Shown here: piece after piece, positions 17,390 through 28,000 of the stretch
Layout: each line of letters begins with the position of its first letter
Position numbering within the stretch: the first letter of the stretch is position 1
Assembly (NCBI GenBank): GCA_001898235.1
Contig: MKTN01000071.1
Coordinates: 39,907 to 103,906 of the forward strand
Length of the DNA: 64,000 nucleotides
Reading direction: 5' to 3'
Origin: Gammaproteobacteria bacterium 39-13
GTDB taxonomy: Bacteria; Pseudomonadota; Gammaproteobacteria; Berkiellales; Berkiellaceae
The notes under the pieces: model-generated
What the model was told of the DNA's origin: nothing
The model's database searches: none
Seen by the model: the letters and a program-made list of their open reading frames with translations, nothing else
Position numbers and translations under genes: made by a program

Positions 17390-19399
17390 TTAAAGTACAT
17401 TTGCTTTCTCTTTCAAAAACTCATAAACCATCACCATAGCCAAAGTATCTAGCTCGCAGTACCGCTGCAATGCTTTTTTTAGCGCCTCACGTTCAGCGTT
17501 AGATATATCTGAAAACTGCATGAGTGCATAAGCAGTTGAGGCCATGCCGCCTTCTTCAATTCTCTCTGCTCTTTCTAAAAGCTGTACGTCTTCTCTAGGG
17601 ACATGTTGAAATACATCAGGGAGCCTTTTATAAGGATTAACGATTTCACCATCATTACTCTTTTCAACAATGCACCAATCGTTAAAGTTATGGCTTTTAA
17701 CTCCAGTGGATGAACCATATATAGGCTGTGAGAACTTTTGTTGTATAGCAGTAGATAGATTCAATACTGCAGGAAATAATAACTTCATAGTTGTTCTACC
17801 GTTAGTTGCAGGCAAGTAGGTGTATTTTCTGATCACCTCTTCTAGATCAACCATGCAACGTGGTCCTTGCCACTTCTCTTTAGTAGAGCCTGTGGGTTTA
17901 GTAATGCTTTTAATAAAATTGCATAAGGATTCATAATCAGCAGGTTTATTAGATTCTGCTTTTAACTGTTGGTAAATGGCATTTAGAGTGGAATTTTCAT
18001 GGTGTGCATACATAAAAATGGACCCATTGTCTTGTTCCAATTCCCTTTTGAGAGCCCTCACAAAGTCATAATTAGGGAACACACCTGGCCTTGCATCTAT
18101 GTATTCTCCTTTATGTTCAATGGTGCCATCACTTTGAACTATATGATGAGAGAATTGAAAGGCTAAAGACGCATAAGGTTTTTGTCCTTTATGGAAGGGA
18201 ATTGCAACTGTACAGGTCTCAAAGTCGATAAAATGTAAAGGAAATACCCATTTAGCCATTACTTCTTTTAACTTAGGGTGAATATAAGGCTCTGTACGCT
18301 CTGCTTGATACATTTCTATTTGGCGCCATTGCCTTTGTTTTTGGCTCATGCCATCCAAATCTTTTTCTTCTGGGTTAATGTCATCCTTATTAACTTGTTC
18401 AAGTTTAAATTTCTTTTGTTCGATTAGCTTTTCTTTACCACGAAAATTCCAAATATCGAGTACAGTTGATGATTCAAAATCTTTATCTTGCCATTTCAGC
18501 GCACTCTTCCAACATTCACGAATGCCACTCTTAAAATCCTTTGGTTCTGTATGAAATGAGTAATTAAATTGACAATCTGCACATTTTTTACCAATATCAT
18601 CTACAATTTTTCTATCTGCAACATATTCTCGTGCCAAATGTTCAACGTATGCTTGAAAACTCATAGAGGCATGATTAATTTCATACTCAGCACACATCAG
18701 CTCTTTTATATGCGTATCAACATTAATTGTTCTCAATAACCGAGGTTCTTTTTCCTCTTCAGATAATTTCTTGCTTGTTATTTTGATTCTTCCAGCTGAA
18801 TCACGATTAATAATAAATTTTTGATTTAATCCATCAACGGGGCAAATTTGATCCTTATCAACTAAAGACAAAAAGTAAGATACTTTATATTGTGGGGGTA
18901 GTGCTTTTGATATCACATATGACTGCATGGCAACATCTAAAAGGTAATCTTCCCAATCAGAATATATTTCACCTTTCTTATTTCTAAATTCGCTTATAAC
19001 TTTTCCAGATTGATCTCTAAACTCACTATCTTTATCGCTGTATGAACTTGATTTTACTTCTATGATTTCTAGCTTATCACCATCTTTAATTAAAATGTCA
19101 CACCGTATCTGCATATTTTCATGGCGAAACAGTGCTTCAAAGATGGTAACTTTGTTTTGTTTTAATAACTCTTGAGTCCGTTGGTAAGCCTGTTCATTAT
19201 TGCAGTCTTGCAGATCAACTCCGCCATCAATATAAGCTTTAGCCAAAGCCCCAACCTGGTAGCCACCTGCTTTTAACGCTTCAAGAAAGGCATCTTCCTC
19301 TTGGTCGTTCTTGTATTCAGGCTTCCCAAAGTAATAAAGCTTGGTTGGACATTCCAATGCCAGCTTGAATAAAGATTTTGTGAAGTAGCGGGTATTCAA
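17390..19399 (-). CDS. DUF2779 protein: Cas4/RecB-like nuclease fused to DnaQ-like exonuclease
   Basis: A 669-residue protein. The N-terminal part resembles Cas4/RecB-type nucleases: C17 in LECPTKLYY, the active-site pair D101 and E114-V-K116 (EIIEVKSSS), and a later cluster C273, C276 and C296 that could complete a four-cysteine Fe-S site. The second part (from about residue 385) is DUF2779, with HFIDFET (D392, E394), AHHENSTLNAIYQQL and CELDTLAMVMVYEF near the C terminus, matching the three acidic motifs of DnaQ-like DEDD exonucleases. Two nuclease modules in one chain next to mrr and AbiE remnants suggest a nucleic-acid defence or repair role. The function has not been established to my knowledge. 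Confidence 0.85.
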   Translation of the reverse strand: MNTRYFTKSLFKLALECPTKLYYFGKPEYKNDQEEDAFLEALKAGGYQVGALAKAYIDGGVDLQDCNNEQAYQRTQELLKQNKVTIFEALFRHENMQIRCDILIKDGDKLEIIEVKSSSYSDKDSEFRDQSGKVISEFRNKKGEIYSDWEDYLLDVAMQSYVISKALPPQYKVSYFLSLVDKDQICPVDGLNQKFIINRDSAGRIKITSKKLSEEEKEPRLLRTINVDTHIKELMCAEYEINHASMSFQAYVEHLAREYVADRKIVDDIGKKCADCQFNYSFHTEPKDFKSGIRECWKSALKWQDKDFESSTVLDIWNFRGKEKLIEQKKFKLEQVNKDDINPEEKDLDGMSQKQRQWRQIEMYQAERTEPYIHPKLKEVMAKWVFPLHFIDFETCTVAIPFHKGQKPYASLAFQFSHHIVQSDGTIEHKGEYIDARPGVFPNYDFVRALKRELEQDNGSIFMYAHHENSTLNAIYQQLKAESNKPADYESLCNFIKSITKPTGSTKEKWQGPRCMVDLEEVIRKYTYLPATNGRTTMKLLFPAVLNLSTAIQQKFSQPIYGSSTGVKSHNFNDWCIVEKSNDGEIVNPYKRLPDVFQHVPREDVQLLERAERIEEGGMASTAYALMQFSDISNAEREALKKALQRYCELDTLAMVMVYEFLKEKANVL

Positions 19400-19539
19400 A
19401 ATTAATGACCTAAACAGTTCTTTCTTTATTCAGTTTAGGCAAATTAATTGACTATTAGCTGGCTAGCTGGTTAATAATTCAGCTTATTGGATATGAAGTG
19501 GTTTTTGTAGCCTGATATTCACCTGCTTAACAGGAGAGT

Positions 19540-19866
19540 TTAGATAAGAGGGCTTTTAAGTTGTTTCAGTGGCGGGATTAGCTCACTCACTTCAACTTTA
19601 AGAGTTAAAGCTATTTGGATTAATTTTTGAATAGATAGATTCTGCTCACCCCGTTCAATTCTACCCATATAAGTACGCCCCAATTGCGCCTCAGCTGCAA
19701 AAGCTTCTTGAGAGTATCCTTTTTTCTTACGGATCTCTCGGATCTTTTTACCTACTTTTACGAGGTTTGGGCGTCTTTTTTTCAATAATAATCCAATTGA
19801 AGGTTCAATCTCTAATGTTTGATGCAGAGTCGGGTTACAAGCGCCCGATATACGATAGGCAGGCAT
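19540..19866 (-). CDS. XRE-family HTH regulator with an N terminus derived from DUF302
   Basis: The C-terminal part is a normal Cro/C1-type helix-turn-helix domain (VGKKIREIRKKKGYSQEAFA, then GRTYMGRIERGEQNLSIQKL), like controller proteins of restriction-modification systems. The first 28 residues after ATG 19866 (PAYRISGACNPTLHQTLEIE) are instead the middle of a DUF302 domain, which ends abruptly at GLLL. Either the chimeric frame is translated or translation begins at an internal start, for example TTG 19785. Neither start has a good ribosome site. The downstream 140-base gap leads to the DUF2779 gene, which it might regulate. Confidence 0.7.
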   Translation of the reverse strand: MPAYRISGACNPTLHQTLEIEPSIGLLLKKRRPNLVKVGKKIREIRKKKGYSQEAFAAEAQLGRTYMGRIERGEQNLSIQKLIQIALTLKVEVSELIPPLKQLKSPLI

Positions 19867-20015
19867 ATCAAGATTTAACTTTTGTTTAATCGTCGCAGCA
19901 ATATCAATTTCTGTTAAGATCCCAAATTCTTCTTTTTGTAATTCTTAAGTTAGTTTTTCAATAGCTGTATCAATGAAAAAGCTATCGTTTTACCAAACCC
20001 ATATTTACTTTTCAT
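19783..20015 (-). pseudogene. DUF302 gene remnant
   Basis: From ATG 20015 the minus strand reads MKSKYGFGKTIAF, then in another frame FIDTAIEKLT, a stop codon, then ELQKEEFGILTEIDIAATIK and the YRISGACNP motif of DUF302. So there is one frameshift, one in-frame stop, and a lost 3' end that is replaced by an HTH domain. DUF302 proteins are small cytoplasmic proteins of unknown function, often near metal or sulfur genes. Confidence 0.75.
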
Positions 20016-20528
20016 ATCTTATTGACACCTTTTTTAGAAAGTTAGGATTTTATCGCTATATCTAGTTCATTTCGTTAATTCATGGCACCATGATTTCAAT
20101 ATTACAACAATCTTGAGGTGCATTTTTTATCCACTTCTAGCATTGCTCTACCTAGAAAAATTATTTTCATTTTCTCACCTTCTTGTTTTACAAGAAAAAA
20201 CTAGCTGAAATCCATTACCAGTAATCGCATCTATAAAGCGCTTAATATATATAATCCATCAAATCATCCACAAATGATATAAACTGAAGAAAAGACCTCA
20301 CTCTAAATGGATTTTGTGTATGAATATCAATCAGCATCACTGTTTTATTGCGTCGCAGCAATGCTTAACTTTCCGCCTTCCCATGCTCATAATATCAGCA
20401 GGTGATGGTTTACAGAGTTGGGGGTTAACATGATCATGATCAAGCCGTATTCTGTAGATTTTGTCCAACGACCAAAGCTTTTAACTAGGGATGAAGCTCG
20501 AGTCCGTCTTTAATTGAAGGACGAGTAT
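20016..20528. other. Long intergenic region before the RND operon
   Basis: About 510 AT-rich bases with no recognised gene. It contains the promoter of the efflux operon. A short open frame (about 27 codons from near 20430, starting MIMIKPYSVDFVQR) ends at 20512 and may be a leader peptide or a gene remnant; I found no family match. Confidence 0.4.
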
Positions 20529-21554
20529 ATGAATAGATGGATTATCTCTTTACTTTATTTTGTCACTTGTTTTGTGCAAGCAGAATTAGCTACATACTCT
20601 GCATCCTATGAGCAATTACCATTGGAAAGGTGGTTTGATGGGACTGTCGAAGCAGTTAAACAATCGACCGTTTCTGCTGAAACAAAAGGAAGGGTAGCTC
20701 AGATTTTCTTTGACATAGGTGATACAGTTCCTGCAGGTTCAGTCATATTAACTTTAGTATCAAATGAGCAGCGCGAAGCTCTCAATCAGGCGGAGGCAAA
20801 ATTATCTGAAGCACAAGCTAATTTTGAAGCCCAAAGCAAAGAATATGAAAGGATGGAAACTCTTTATAATAAAAATATCGTTTCTAAATCTGATTGGGAT
20901 AAAGTAACAGCTCGTTTTAATGTCATGAAGGCACAAGTAATTTCCGCAGAAGCCGCACTGAAAACAGCAAAAGAACAACTGAGTTATACCGAAATTCGTG
21001 CACCATATGGCGGCGTTGTAAGCGTACGTCATGTTGAACTAGGTGAAGCTGTATTTCCAGGAAAACCACTGATGTCAGGCTTCAATCCAAATCTGATGCG
21101 AGTTCATGTTGATTTACCGCAGAAAGTTGCAGATAGCGTGCGAAAGCTGAAAAAAGCTAGAGTTATTAGTGAAGAGGGTGTTGAGATCATACCTTCAAAA
21201 ATTGTTTTATATCCTGTTGCCGATCCTGCTACCAGCACAGTTCGTGCAAGATTAGAGCTTCCTGAATCTGTTACCTCTCTTTATCCCGGGGAATTTGTTA
21301 AAGTGCCTTTCACAATTGGAGATGTCAAGCGATTACTTATTCCAATATCATGTGTTGTTTATCGGTCTGAGATAAGCGGTGTATATGTAGTCAAAGATAA
21401 GATCCCTTCGCTTCGACAAGTCCGGCTCGGGCAACATTTTGGAAATAAAATTGAAGTGGCTGCTGGTTTACAAGAAGGTGAATTAGTTGCATTAGATCCC
21501 ATAGCTGCAGGAATAAATCTCCATCATGCTCAATCAAGAACATCCCATGAATGA
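20529..21554 (+). CDS. RND efflux periplasmic adaptor (membrane fusion protein)
   Basis: A 341-residue HlyD/AcrA-type adaptor that links an inner-membrane RND pump to an outer-membrane channel. A signal peptide is at residues 1-20 without a lipobox. The lipoyl-like half-motifs (GRVAQIFFDIGDTVPAG and APYGGVVSVRHVELGEAV) flank a coiled-coil hairpin at about 75-140. The start at ATG 20529 is preferred because AAGGA lies seven bases upstream. The 3' end overlaps the pump gene. No outer-membrane factor gene is adjacent, so it may share a TolC-like channel encoded elsewhere. Confidence 0.92.
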   Translation: MNRWIISLLYFVTCFVQAELATYSASYEQLPLERWFDGTVEAVKQSTVSAETKGRVAQIFFDIGDTVPAGSVILTLVSNEQREALNQAEAKLSEAQANFEAQSKEYERMETLYNKNIVSKSDWDKVTARFNVMKAQVISAEAALKTAKEQLSYTEIRAPYGGVVSVRHVELGEAVFPGKPLMSGFNPNLMRVHVDLPQKVADSVRKLKKARVISEEGVEIIPSKIVLYPVADPATSTVRARLELPESVTSLYPGEFVKVPFTIGDVKRLLIPISCVVYRSEISGVYVVKDKIPSLRQVRLGQHFGNKIEVAAGLQEGELVALDPIAAGINLHHAQSRTSHE

Positions 21555-24500
21555 AACCAGTTATAAGCTTGGTTTTTCGGGACGATTGGCTAAAGTATTC
21601 CAAAACTCCCAACTTACGCCTTTATTAGCGCTGGTGGGTTTATTACTAGGATTATTTGCGGCCTTGGTAACCCCAAGAGAAGAAGAGCCGCAGATCAATG
21701 TCACTATGGCAAATGTTTTTATTCCCTTCCCTGGCGCTTCTGTTGCAGATGTTGAGAATCTGGCAACAATGCCAATGGAGCAGGTACTAGGCGAAATTGA
21801 AGGCGTTGATCATATTTTTTCGGTTTCTCGACCAGGTATGGCTGTGCTTACTGTTCAATATAAGGTTGGTATACCCAGAACCGAAGCGTTGGTTCGATTA
21901 TATAATGCCATCTACTCTAATCAAAATTGGCGTCCACAGAATCTTGGTATCCTCCCTCCTCTTGTAAAACCTAAAGGTATTGATGATGTACCAATCGTTG
22001 CCCTAACCCTCTGGACTCAAGATCCCACTCGTGGAGCTTTTGACCTAAAGCAAATTGCACATGCTTTAGAATCCGAGCTTAAACGTATCCCAGGAACACG
22101 CAACATTACTACCATTGGTGGACCTGAACAAGTGGCGCATGTTGCTCTAGATCCACAAAAACTAACAGCACGTGGCCTTTCCATCAGCCAACTAAGACAT
22201 TCATTGTTAGCAAGCAATACTTCAAGCCAAACAGCTTCACTTATTGAAAATAACCAATTTATACCCGTTCAAGCAGGAGAATTTTTATCTAACATTGAAG
22301 AGATCGCACAACTTGTTGTGGGAACGCATAATGGCAGGCCTGTTTATTTACAAGATGTAGCATCAATTAATTATGAACCAGCAGAAAATCAGAATTATGT
22401 TTGGTATCTTCAAGCAAACAAAAATAATATCAACTCTCCAGCGGTCACAATGGCTATAAGTAAAAAACCTGGAGAAAATGCCGTAAAAATAGCAGAAAAA
22501 ATTATTTCACGAGTTAATGAATTAAGAGGAAGTTTTATCCCCGAAGGTGTCGAAGTAACAATAACACGTAATTATGGAGCTACCGCCAATGACAAAGCTG
22601 AAAAACTAATTCATAAACTTATCTTTGCAACCATTTCAGTGCTCGTTTTAGTATTATTCACGCTTGGGATAAAAGAAGCGATTATAGTAGGTGCGGCAGT
22701 AATTTTAACCTTATCCATTACACTCTTTGCTTCTATGATGTGGGGTTTTACTTTAAATCGGGTGTCATTATTCGCACTTATTTTTTCAATTGGTATTTTA
22801 GTCGATGATGCTATTGTAATTGTTGAAAATATTCATCGTCATATTATCAAAATGAATAAAAATTTATGTAGTGCAATTCCTGCAGCAGTAGATGAAGTAG
22901 GAGGACCAACCATTTTGGCAACGTTTACCGTTGTTGCTGCTTTGCTGCCAATGGCATTTGTTACTGGATTGATGGGACCTTATATGAGCCCCATTCCGAT
23001 CAATGCATCAATGGGAATGCTTATTTCACTTGCCATCGCCCTTACCTTCACCCCTTGGTTTTCAAATAAATTACTGACTAAACATGTAAGCGAAAAAGAG
23101 TTTACTCACAAAATTACACAAAATTTACAGCATATTTTTGAAAAAATTATGACACCTTTTTTAGGAGAATCGAATAGGAAAAATCGCTTTAAATTAGCTG
23201 GTGTTATATTATTGCTTATTATTTTATCTTTCTGTCTAGTATTATTTAAGTTAGTCATACTTAAAATGCTTCCCTTCGATAATAAAAGTGAGTTTCAAAT
23301 TGTTGTAAAATTACCCGAAGGTAGTGCTATTGAGCGTACTAGCGCTACACTTCAAGCATTAAGTGAATATTTAATAAAAGTACCAGAAGTAACCAACATT
23401 GAAGTTTATGCTGGAACAGCTTCTCCAATTGGGTTTAATGGATTGGTGCGACAATATTATTTGAGACAAGATCCTAATCTTGGAGACATTCAAGTTAATT
23501 TAAAAGATAAACAATATCGCAAACGAACAAGTCATGACATAGCTCAAGCTGTAAGGATACCTCTAACTGAAATTGCAAAGCATTATGACGCTAATATTAA
23601 AGTAATAGAAGTGCCTCCAGGGCCTCCAGTACAAGCACCCATTGTCGCTGAAATTTATGGACCTGATTACCCAAGTCTTATTTCAAAAGCGAAAATAATT
23701 AAAGATCACTTCGAAAAAACAATAGGGCTCGTCGACATAGACGATTCAGTAGAGACGAATGCTCCTCGACTTATCGTGAGCGTTGACAGATCAAAAGCTG
23801 CAATACTTGGGTTAAATCAAGAGGATATTACAACTTCGATTGCTACAGCTTTAGGGGGTGAAGATATCACATTTCTTCATACTGGTCATGCAAAATACCC
23901 CATCCCTGTGCGAATTGATTTACCTGTTGCAAACAAAGTGAACATCAATGATTTCCTCGACTTGAAAGTACAGAGCACCTCAGGAAAGTTAATTCCATTG
24001 TCTGAGATTGTAAGTATAAAAGAAGCAAAATGGGAAAAAAGCATTTATCATAAAGATTTACTACCTGTGGTATATGTAACAGGTGACATGGCAGGAAAAA
24101 TCGATAGTCCATTATATGGTATGCTCTCACTAACGCATAAACTCAAAAACGAAATTAAGCAACACTTTATCCATCAGCCGGAAAATACCTATGATTACAG
24201 TATGAAATGGGATGGTGAATGGCAGATCACTTATGAAACATTTCGTGATATGGGCGCTGCCTATTCTATTGGCCTTATTTTGATTTATTTGCTTATTGTC
24301 GGGCAATTTCGCTCCTATTTAGTTCCTCTCATTATTATGGCTCCTATTCCATTGACAGTAATTGGCATTTTACCAGGGCATGCACTACTACGCGCTCAAT
24401 TTACAGCTACCTCTATGATTGGAATGATTGCTTTGGCAGGCATTATTGTTCGAAACTCTATTCTATTAGTTGATTTTATCAATAAAGCTATAGCAATGGG

Positions 24501-24726
24501 AGAGCCTTTAGAAAAGGCTATCATTCAATCTGCTGCAATTCGCTCACGTCCTATCATTCTTACAGCTATTGCCGCTATATTAGGTGCTTTCTTTATTCTT
24601 GATGATCCAATATTCAATGGATTAGCAGTAAGTCTTATTTTTGGTATATTGGTTTCAACACTTCTTACTTTGGTTGTTATTCCATTACTTTACTATTGTT
24701 ACATGTTGAACCGAATAAAAATTTAA
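21526..24726 (+). CDS. RND efflux pump, permease subunit
   Basis: A 1066-residue inner-membrane proton antiporter of the AcrB-like RND superfamily with the expected two repeats of one helix, a large periplasmic loop and five or six helices. Proton-relay aspartates lie in helix 4 (GILVDDAIVIVEN). The C-terminal half has AGIIVRNSILLVDF and PIILTAIAA, conserved in this family. Substrates are drugs, dyes or other amphiphiles and cannot be named. The gene overlaps the adaptor gene; ATG 21526 or ATG 21547 may be used. A decayed universal-stress-protein fragment follows directly after the stop. Confidence 0.94.
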   Translation: MLNQEHPMNETSYKLGFSGRLAKVFQNSQLTPLLALVGLLLGLFAALVTPREEEPQINVTMANVFIPFPGASVADVENLATMPMEQVLGEIEGVDHIFSVSRPGMAVLTVQYKVGIPRTEALVRLYNAIYSNQNWRPQNLGILPPLVKPKGIDDVPIVALTLWTQDPTRGAFDLKQIAHALESELKRIPGTRNITTIGGPEQVAHVALDPQKLTARGLSISQLRHSLLASNTSSQTASLIENNQFIPVQAGEFLSNIEEIAQLVVGTHNGRPVYLQDVASINYEPAENQNYVWYLQANKNNINSPAVTMAISKKPGENAVKIAEKIISRVNELRGSFIPEGVEVTITRNYGATANDKAEKLIHKLIFATISVLVLVLFTLGIKEAIIVGAAVILTLSITLFASMMWGFTLNRVSLFALIFSIGILVDDAIVIVENIHRHIIKMNKNLCSAIPAAVDEVGGPTILATFTVVAALLPMAFVTGLMGPYMSPIPINASMGMLISLAIALTFTPWFSNKLLTKHVSEKEFTHKITQNLQHIFEKIMTPFLGESNRKNRFKLAGVILLLIILSFCLVLFKLVILKMLPFDNKSEFQIVVKLPEGSAIERTSATLQALSEYLIKVPEVTNIEVYAGTASPIGFNGLVRQYYLRQDPNLGDIQVNLKDKQYRKRTSHDIAQAVRIPLTEIAKHYDANIKVIEVPPGPPVQAPIVAEIYGPDYPSLISKAKIIKDHFEKTIGLVDIDDSVETNAPRLIVSVDRSKAAILGLNQEDITTSIATALGGEDITFLHTGHAKYPIPVRIDLPVANKVNINDFLDLKVQSTSGKLIPLSEIVSIKEAKWEKSIYHKDLLPVVYVTGDMAGKIDSPLYGMLSLTHKLKNEIKQHFIHQPENTYDYSMKWDGEWQITYETFRDMGAAYSIGLILIYLLIVGQFRSYLVPLIIMAPIPLTVIGILPGHALLRAQFTATSMIGMIALAGIIVRNSILLVDFINKAIAMGEPLEKAIIQSAAIRSRPIILTAIAAILGAFFILDDPIFNGLAVSLIFGILVSTLLTLVVIPLLYYCYMLNRIKI

Positions 24727-24729
24727 TAT

Positions 24730-24798
24730 CAGTATGATCATATTATTGTAGCTATAGATGAAAGTGAAACTTCCAAAAATGTAATACCTGTCGAGTGA
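24730..24798 (+). pseudogene. Universal stress protein (UspA) N-terminal fragment
   Basis: Immediately after the pump stop the sequence reads QYDHIIVAIDESETSKNVIP and then a stop, which is the first beta strand and loop of a UspA domain. There is no start codon of its own and nothing downstream continues the domain. Confidence 0.65.
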
Positions 24799-24984
24799 TG
24801 GCCATGGCTCAAAAAGTTGAAAGTGATGGGGTGTTGAGCAGTTCACTCGTCGTGGATACCCCCTGATGAGAAAGGTGAAAAAAAAATGAAGGTACGTGAA
24901 AACTTCTGTTTCTGAGCTCAAGTGATAGGTCGGCTTCTGAAAGAAAAGGCTTTACGTAATGAGCTGAAATGACGAAGTTTTAAA

Positions 24985-25014
24985 GTCCCCTCACCTTTAT
25001 TCGAAAGAGGGGAC
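24985..25014. repeat. Inverted repeat / possible terminator between RND operon and dnaE
   Basis: GTCCCCTC pairs with GAGGGGAC across a 14-base loop, with an inner CTTT/AAAG pairing. It lies between two convergent genes and resembles the CCCCTCTC palindromes seen after glnD. It may act as a bidirectional terminator. Confidence 0.5.
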
Positions 25015-25052
25015 AGGGTATAGCAAGATCAGTAAGCCAAAAAACATTTTAA

Positions 25053-28000
25053 TCAATACTCAACTTCCACTGCATTTTGCAGCATCTGATTGATTTTGTT
25101 TAAAGAGGTATCTGATGCCTTAATATTCCATTTTTCATCGAGTTTGATCCTAGCATTGGCTAATTCATTATGATATTCAATGTAGACTGAGCAATTACCC
25201 CGCTCTTGAAACATCAAGCAATCTTTTAAGGCATCAACAAACCCTTCTTTAAGTTCTGCACTTTGTAAGCGAATTTTAATTTTTTTTGCAAAATTTTCGC
25301 GTGCAAGAGCCAAAGTGTAAACAGATTGGGTTTTTATGCGCAAATTGCCTGAGAAATTATCAATGCCTGCCAATCCTTCTATGATAAGAAGCTGATCTTT
25401 TATTAAAAGATCTCTATATTTTTGGTAAGGATCAGGAAAGACAGTGACTTCAAATCTGTCAAAGCGATCATCCAGCATTAACACAGCCATTCTATCACCA
25501 TTCTTGGTCAGCAATGTTCGCACAGAAATGACTAATCCACCGACAAATACCTTTTGATCTTTTTTTGCTGCAGTAATATTTCTATACTTAGTGACATTGA
25601 GCTTCTTTAACTCACCTTCGACTGATTCCAGTGGATGCCCTGAGATGTACATCCCTAAAGACTCTTTTTCACCCTGAAGTTTTTCTTCCATTGTCCAAGG
25701 TAAAATACCTGCTAAATTTGTGCTTTGAACAGGTAAACTATCATCATGTTGAAATAAATCGGTCTGTCCATGGGATAAATTTTTGGTTAATTGTTCAGCA
25801 CGTGCTAAACCTTCCCCTAACATCGCCATCAAGTGAGCACGATCAGCGGCAAAACTATCTAAGGCCCCTGCCTTGATCAAGGCTTCCAACACTCGCTTAT
25901 TCACTTTGCGCGTATCGACTCTTTGGCAAAAATCAAAAAAGTCGCTAAAGGGTCGTATCGCACGTGCCTCAATGATGTCTTGGATAGCCGCTTCCCCTAC
26001 CCCTTTAATAGCTCCTAATCCATAAATAATTTCTTCTTTCAGATTAACAGTAAAGAAATAATCACTTAAATGAATAGAGGGTGGGATCACCGTGATATGG
26101 CATTGTCTGCATTCTTCAACAAGATTGACAATTTTATCGGTATGGCTCATATCCGCAGATAATACAGCAGCCATAAAGCTACTGGGAAAATGTGCTTTTA
26201 ACCATGCTGTCTGATAAGAAACTAATGCGTATGCAGCAGAGTGAGATTTATTAAAACCATAGCCTGCAAATTTTTCCATTAAATCGAAAATGTAGGTGGC
26301 GGTTTCTTCTTCTACCCCTCTTGTGACCGAACCTTCAGTAAAAATGGCACGTTGCTGAGCCATTTCTTCAGGTTTCTTTTTACCCATCGCACGACGTAAC
26401 AGATCCGCGCCACCTAAGGTGTAACACGCTAGCGTCTGCGCAATCTGCATGACTTGCTCTTGGTAGAGGATCACCCCATAGGTTGGCTTTAATATGGGTT
26501 CAATATCTTGATGAGGATATTCCACTTTTTGGCGGCCATGCTTACGATTAATAAAATCATCAACCATCCCTGACTGCAAAGGGCCAGGACGAAATAACGC
26601 CACCAAAGCAATAATTTCTTCAAATTGATCGGGTTGAAGTCGCTTAATTAGCTCTTTCATCCCTCTTGATTCAAGCTGAAAAACCGCAGTTGTTGCGCAA
26701 TTTTTCAATAAAGCAAAGGTTTTACTATCGTTTAAAGGAATTTGAGAAATAGTAATGGGCTCTTGATCTTTCTCTTTAAGAAGTTTGTTTGCATTTCGCA
26801 CGGCCCAGTCAATAATCGTTAGCGTTCTTAAGCCCAAAAAGTCAAATTTGACTAATCCTATTGCTTCTACATCATCCTTATCAAATTGGATAACCGCATG
26901 AGAGCTGTCTTTTTCACAATAAAGAGGGGCAAAATCTGTTAACCTAGAAGGAGCAATCACGACACCACCGGCGTGTTTACCAACGTTACGCGTGATCCCT
27001 TCTAACTTTTGCGCTAAATCAATTAAATTTCGAACTTCTTCTTCTTCATCATAACGCTTTTGTAATGCTGGCTCCTGTTTAAGCGCGTTTTCAAGCGTCA
27101 TCCCAATCTCAAAGGGGATAAGCTTGGCAATTTTGTCTACAAAACCATAAGGATGCCCTAAGACTCGCCCCACATCGCGAACTACTGCTTTAGCAGCCAT
27201 CGTACCAAATGTCGCAATTTGTGAAACGTTCTGACGTCCATAACGATCACAAACATATTCGATTACCCTATCACGGTTATCCATGCAAAAATCGATATCA
27301 AAATCTGGCATAGATACCCGTTCTGGGTTTAAAAAACGCTCAAACAATAATTCGTATTCAATAGGATCCAAATCCGTAATAGATAGCGCATAAGCGACTA
27401 AAGAGCCTGCACCACTACCTCTACCAGGACCTACAGGGATCTGATTTGCTTTCGCCCATTGAATAAAGTCGGCGACGATTAAAAAATACCCAGGAAAACC
27501 CATGGAATTGATAACCGCAAGCTCTGTATGGAGTCTTTCTCTATATTTTTCTTTTATTGATTCGTCAGAAAAAGAAAGCTCTTCAAACCGTTTTTCTAAA
27601 CCATCAACAGATGCTTTTTCTAAAAAGGAGTCTTCAGTCATGCCTGAAGGAACAGGAAAAGAAGGAAGCACAGACTGATCAAGGGTAAGATTTAACGAAC
27701 AACGTTTAGCAATTTCAAGGCTATTTTCTAGCGCTTTGGGTAAATCACTAAATAAAGCGGACATTTCATCCGCAGATTTCAAATATTGCTCTTCACTGTA
27801 TTGCGGAAAGGATGAAGCATCAAGCGTAGTCCCTTCTTGAATACATACCCTTGCTTTATGGGCTTCATAGTCAGATTTTTTTAAAATAATAACTTCATTT
27901 GTCGCAACCAAAGGACACTGGAAATCATTCGCTAAGGTAAGAATACTTTTTTCATAATTTTTCTCGCCTTGACGCTGATTGCGTTGGATCTCAAGATAAA

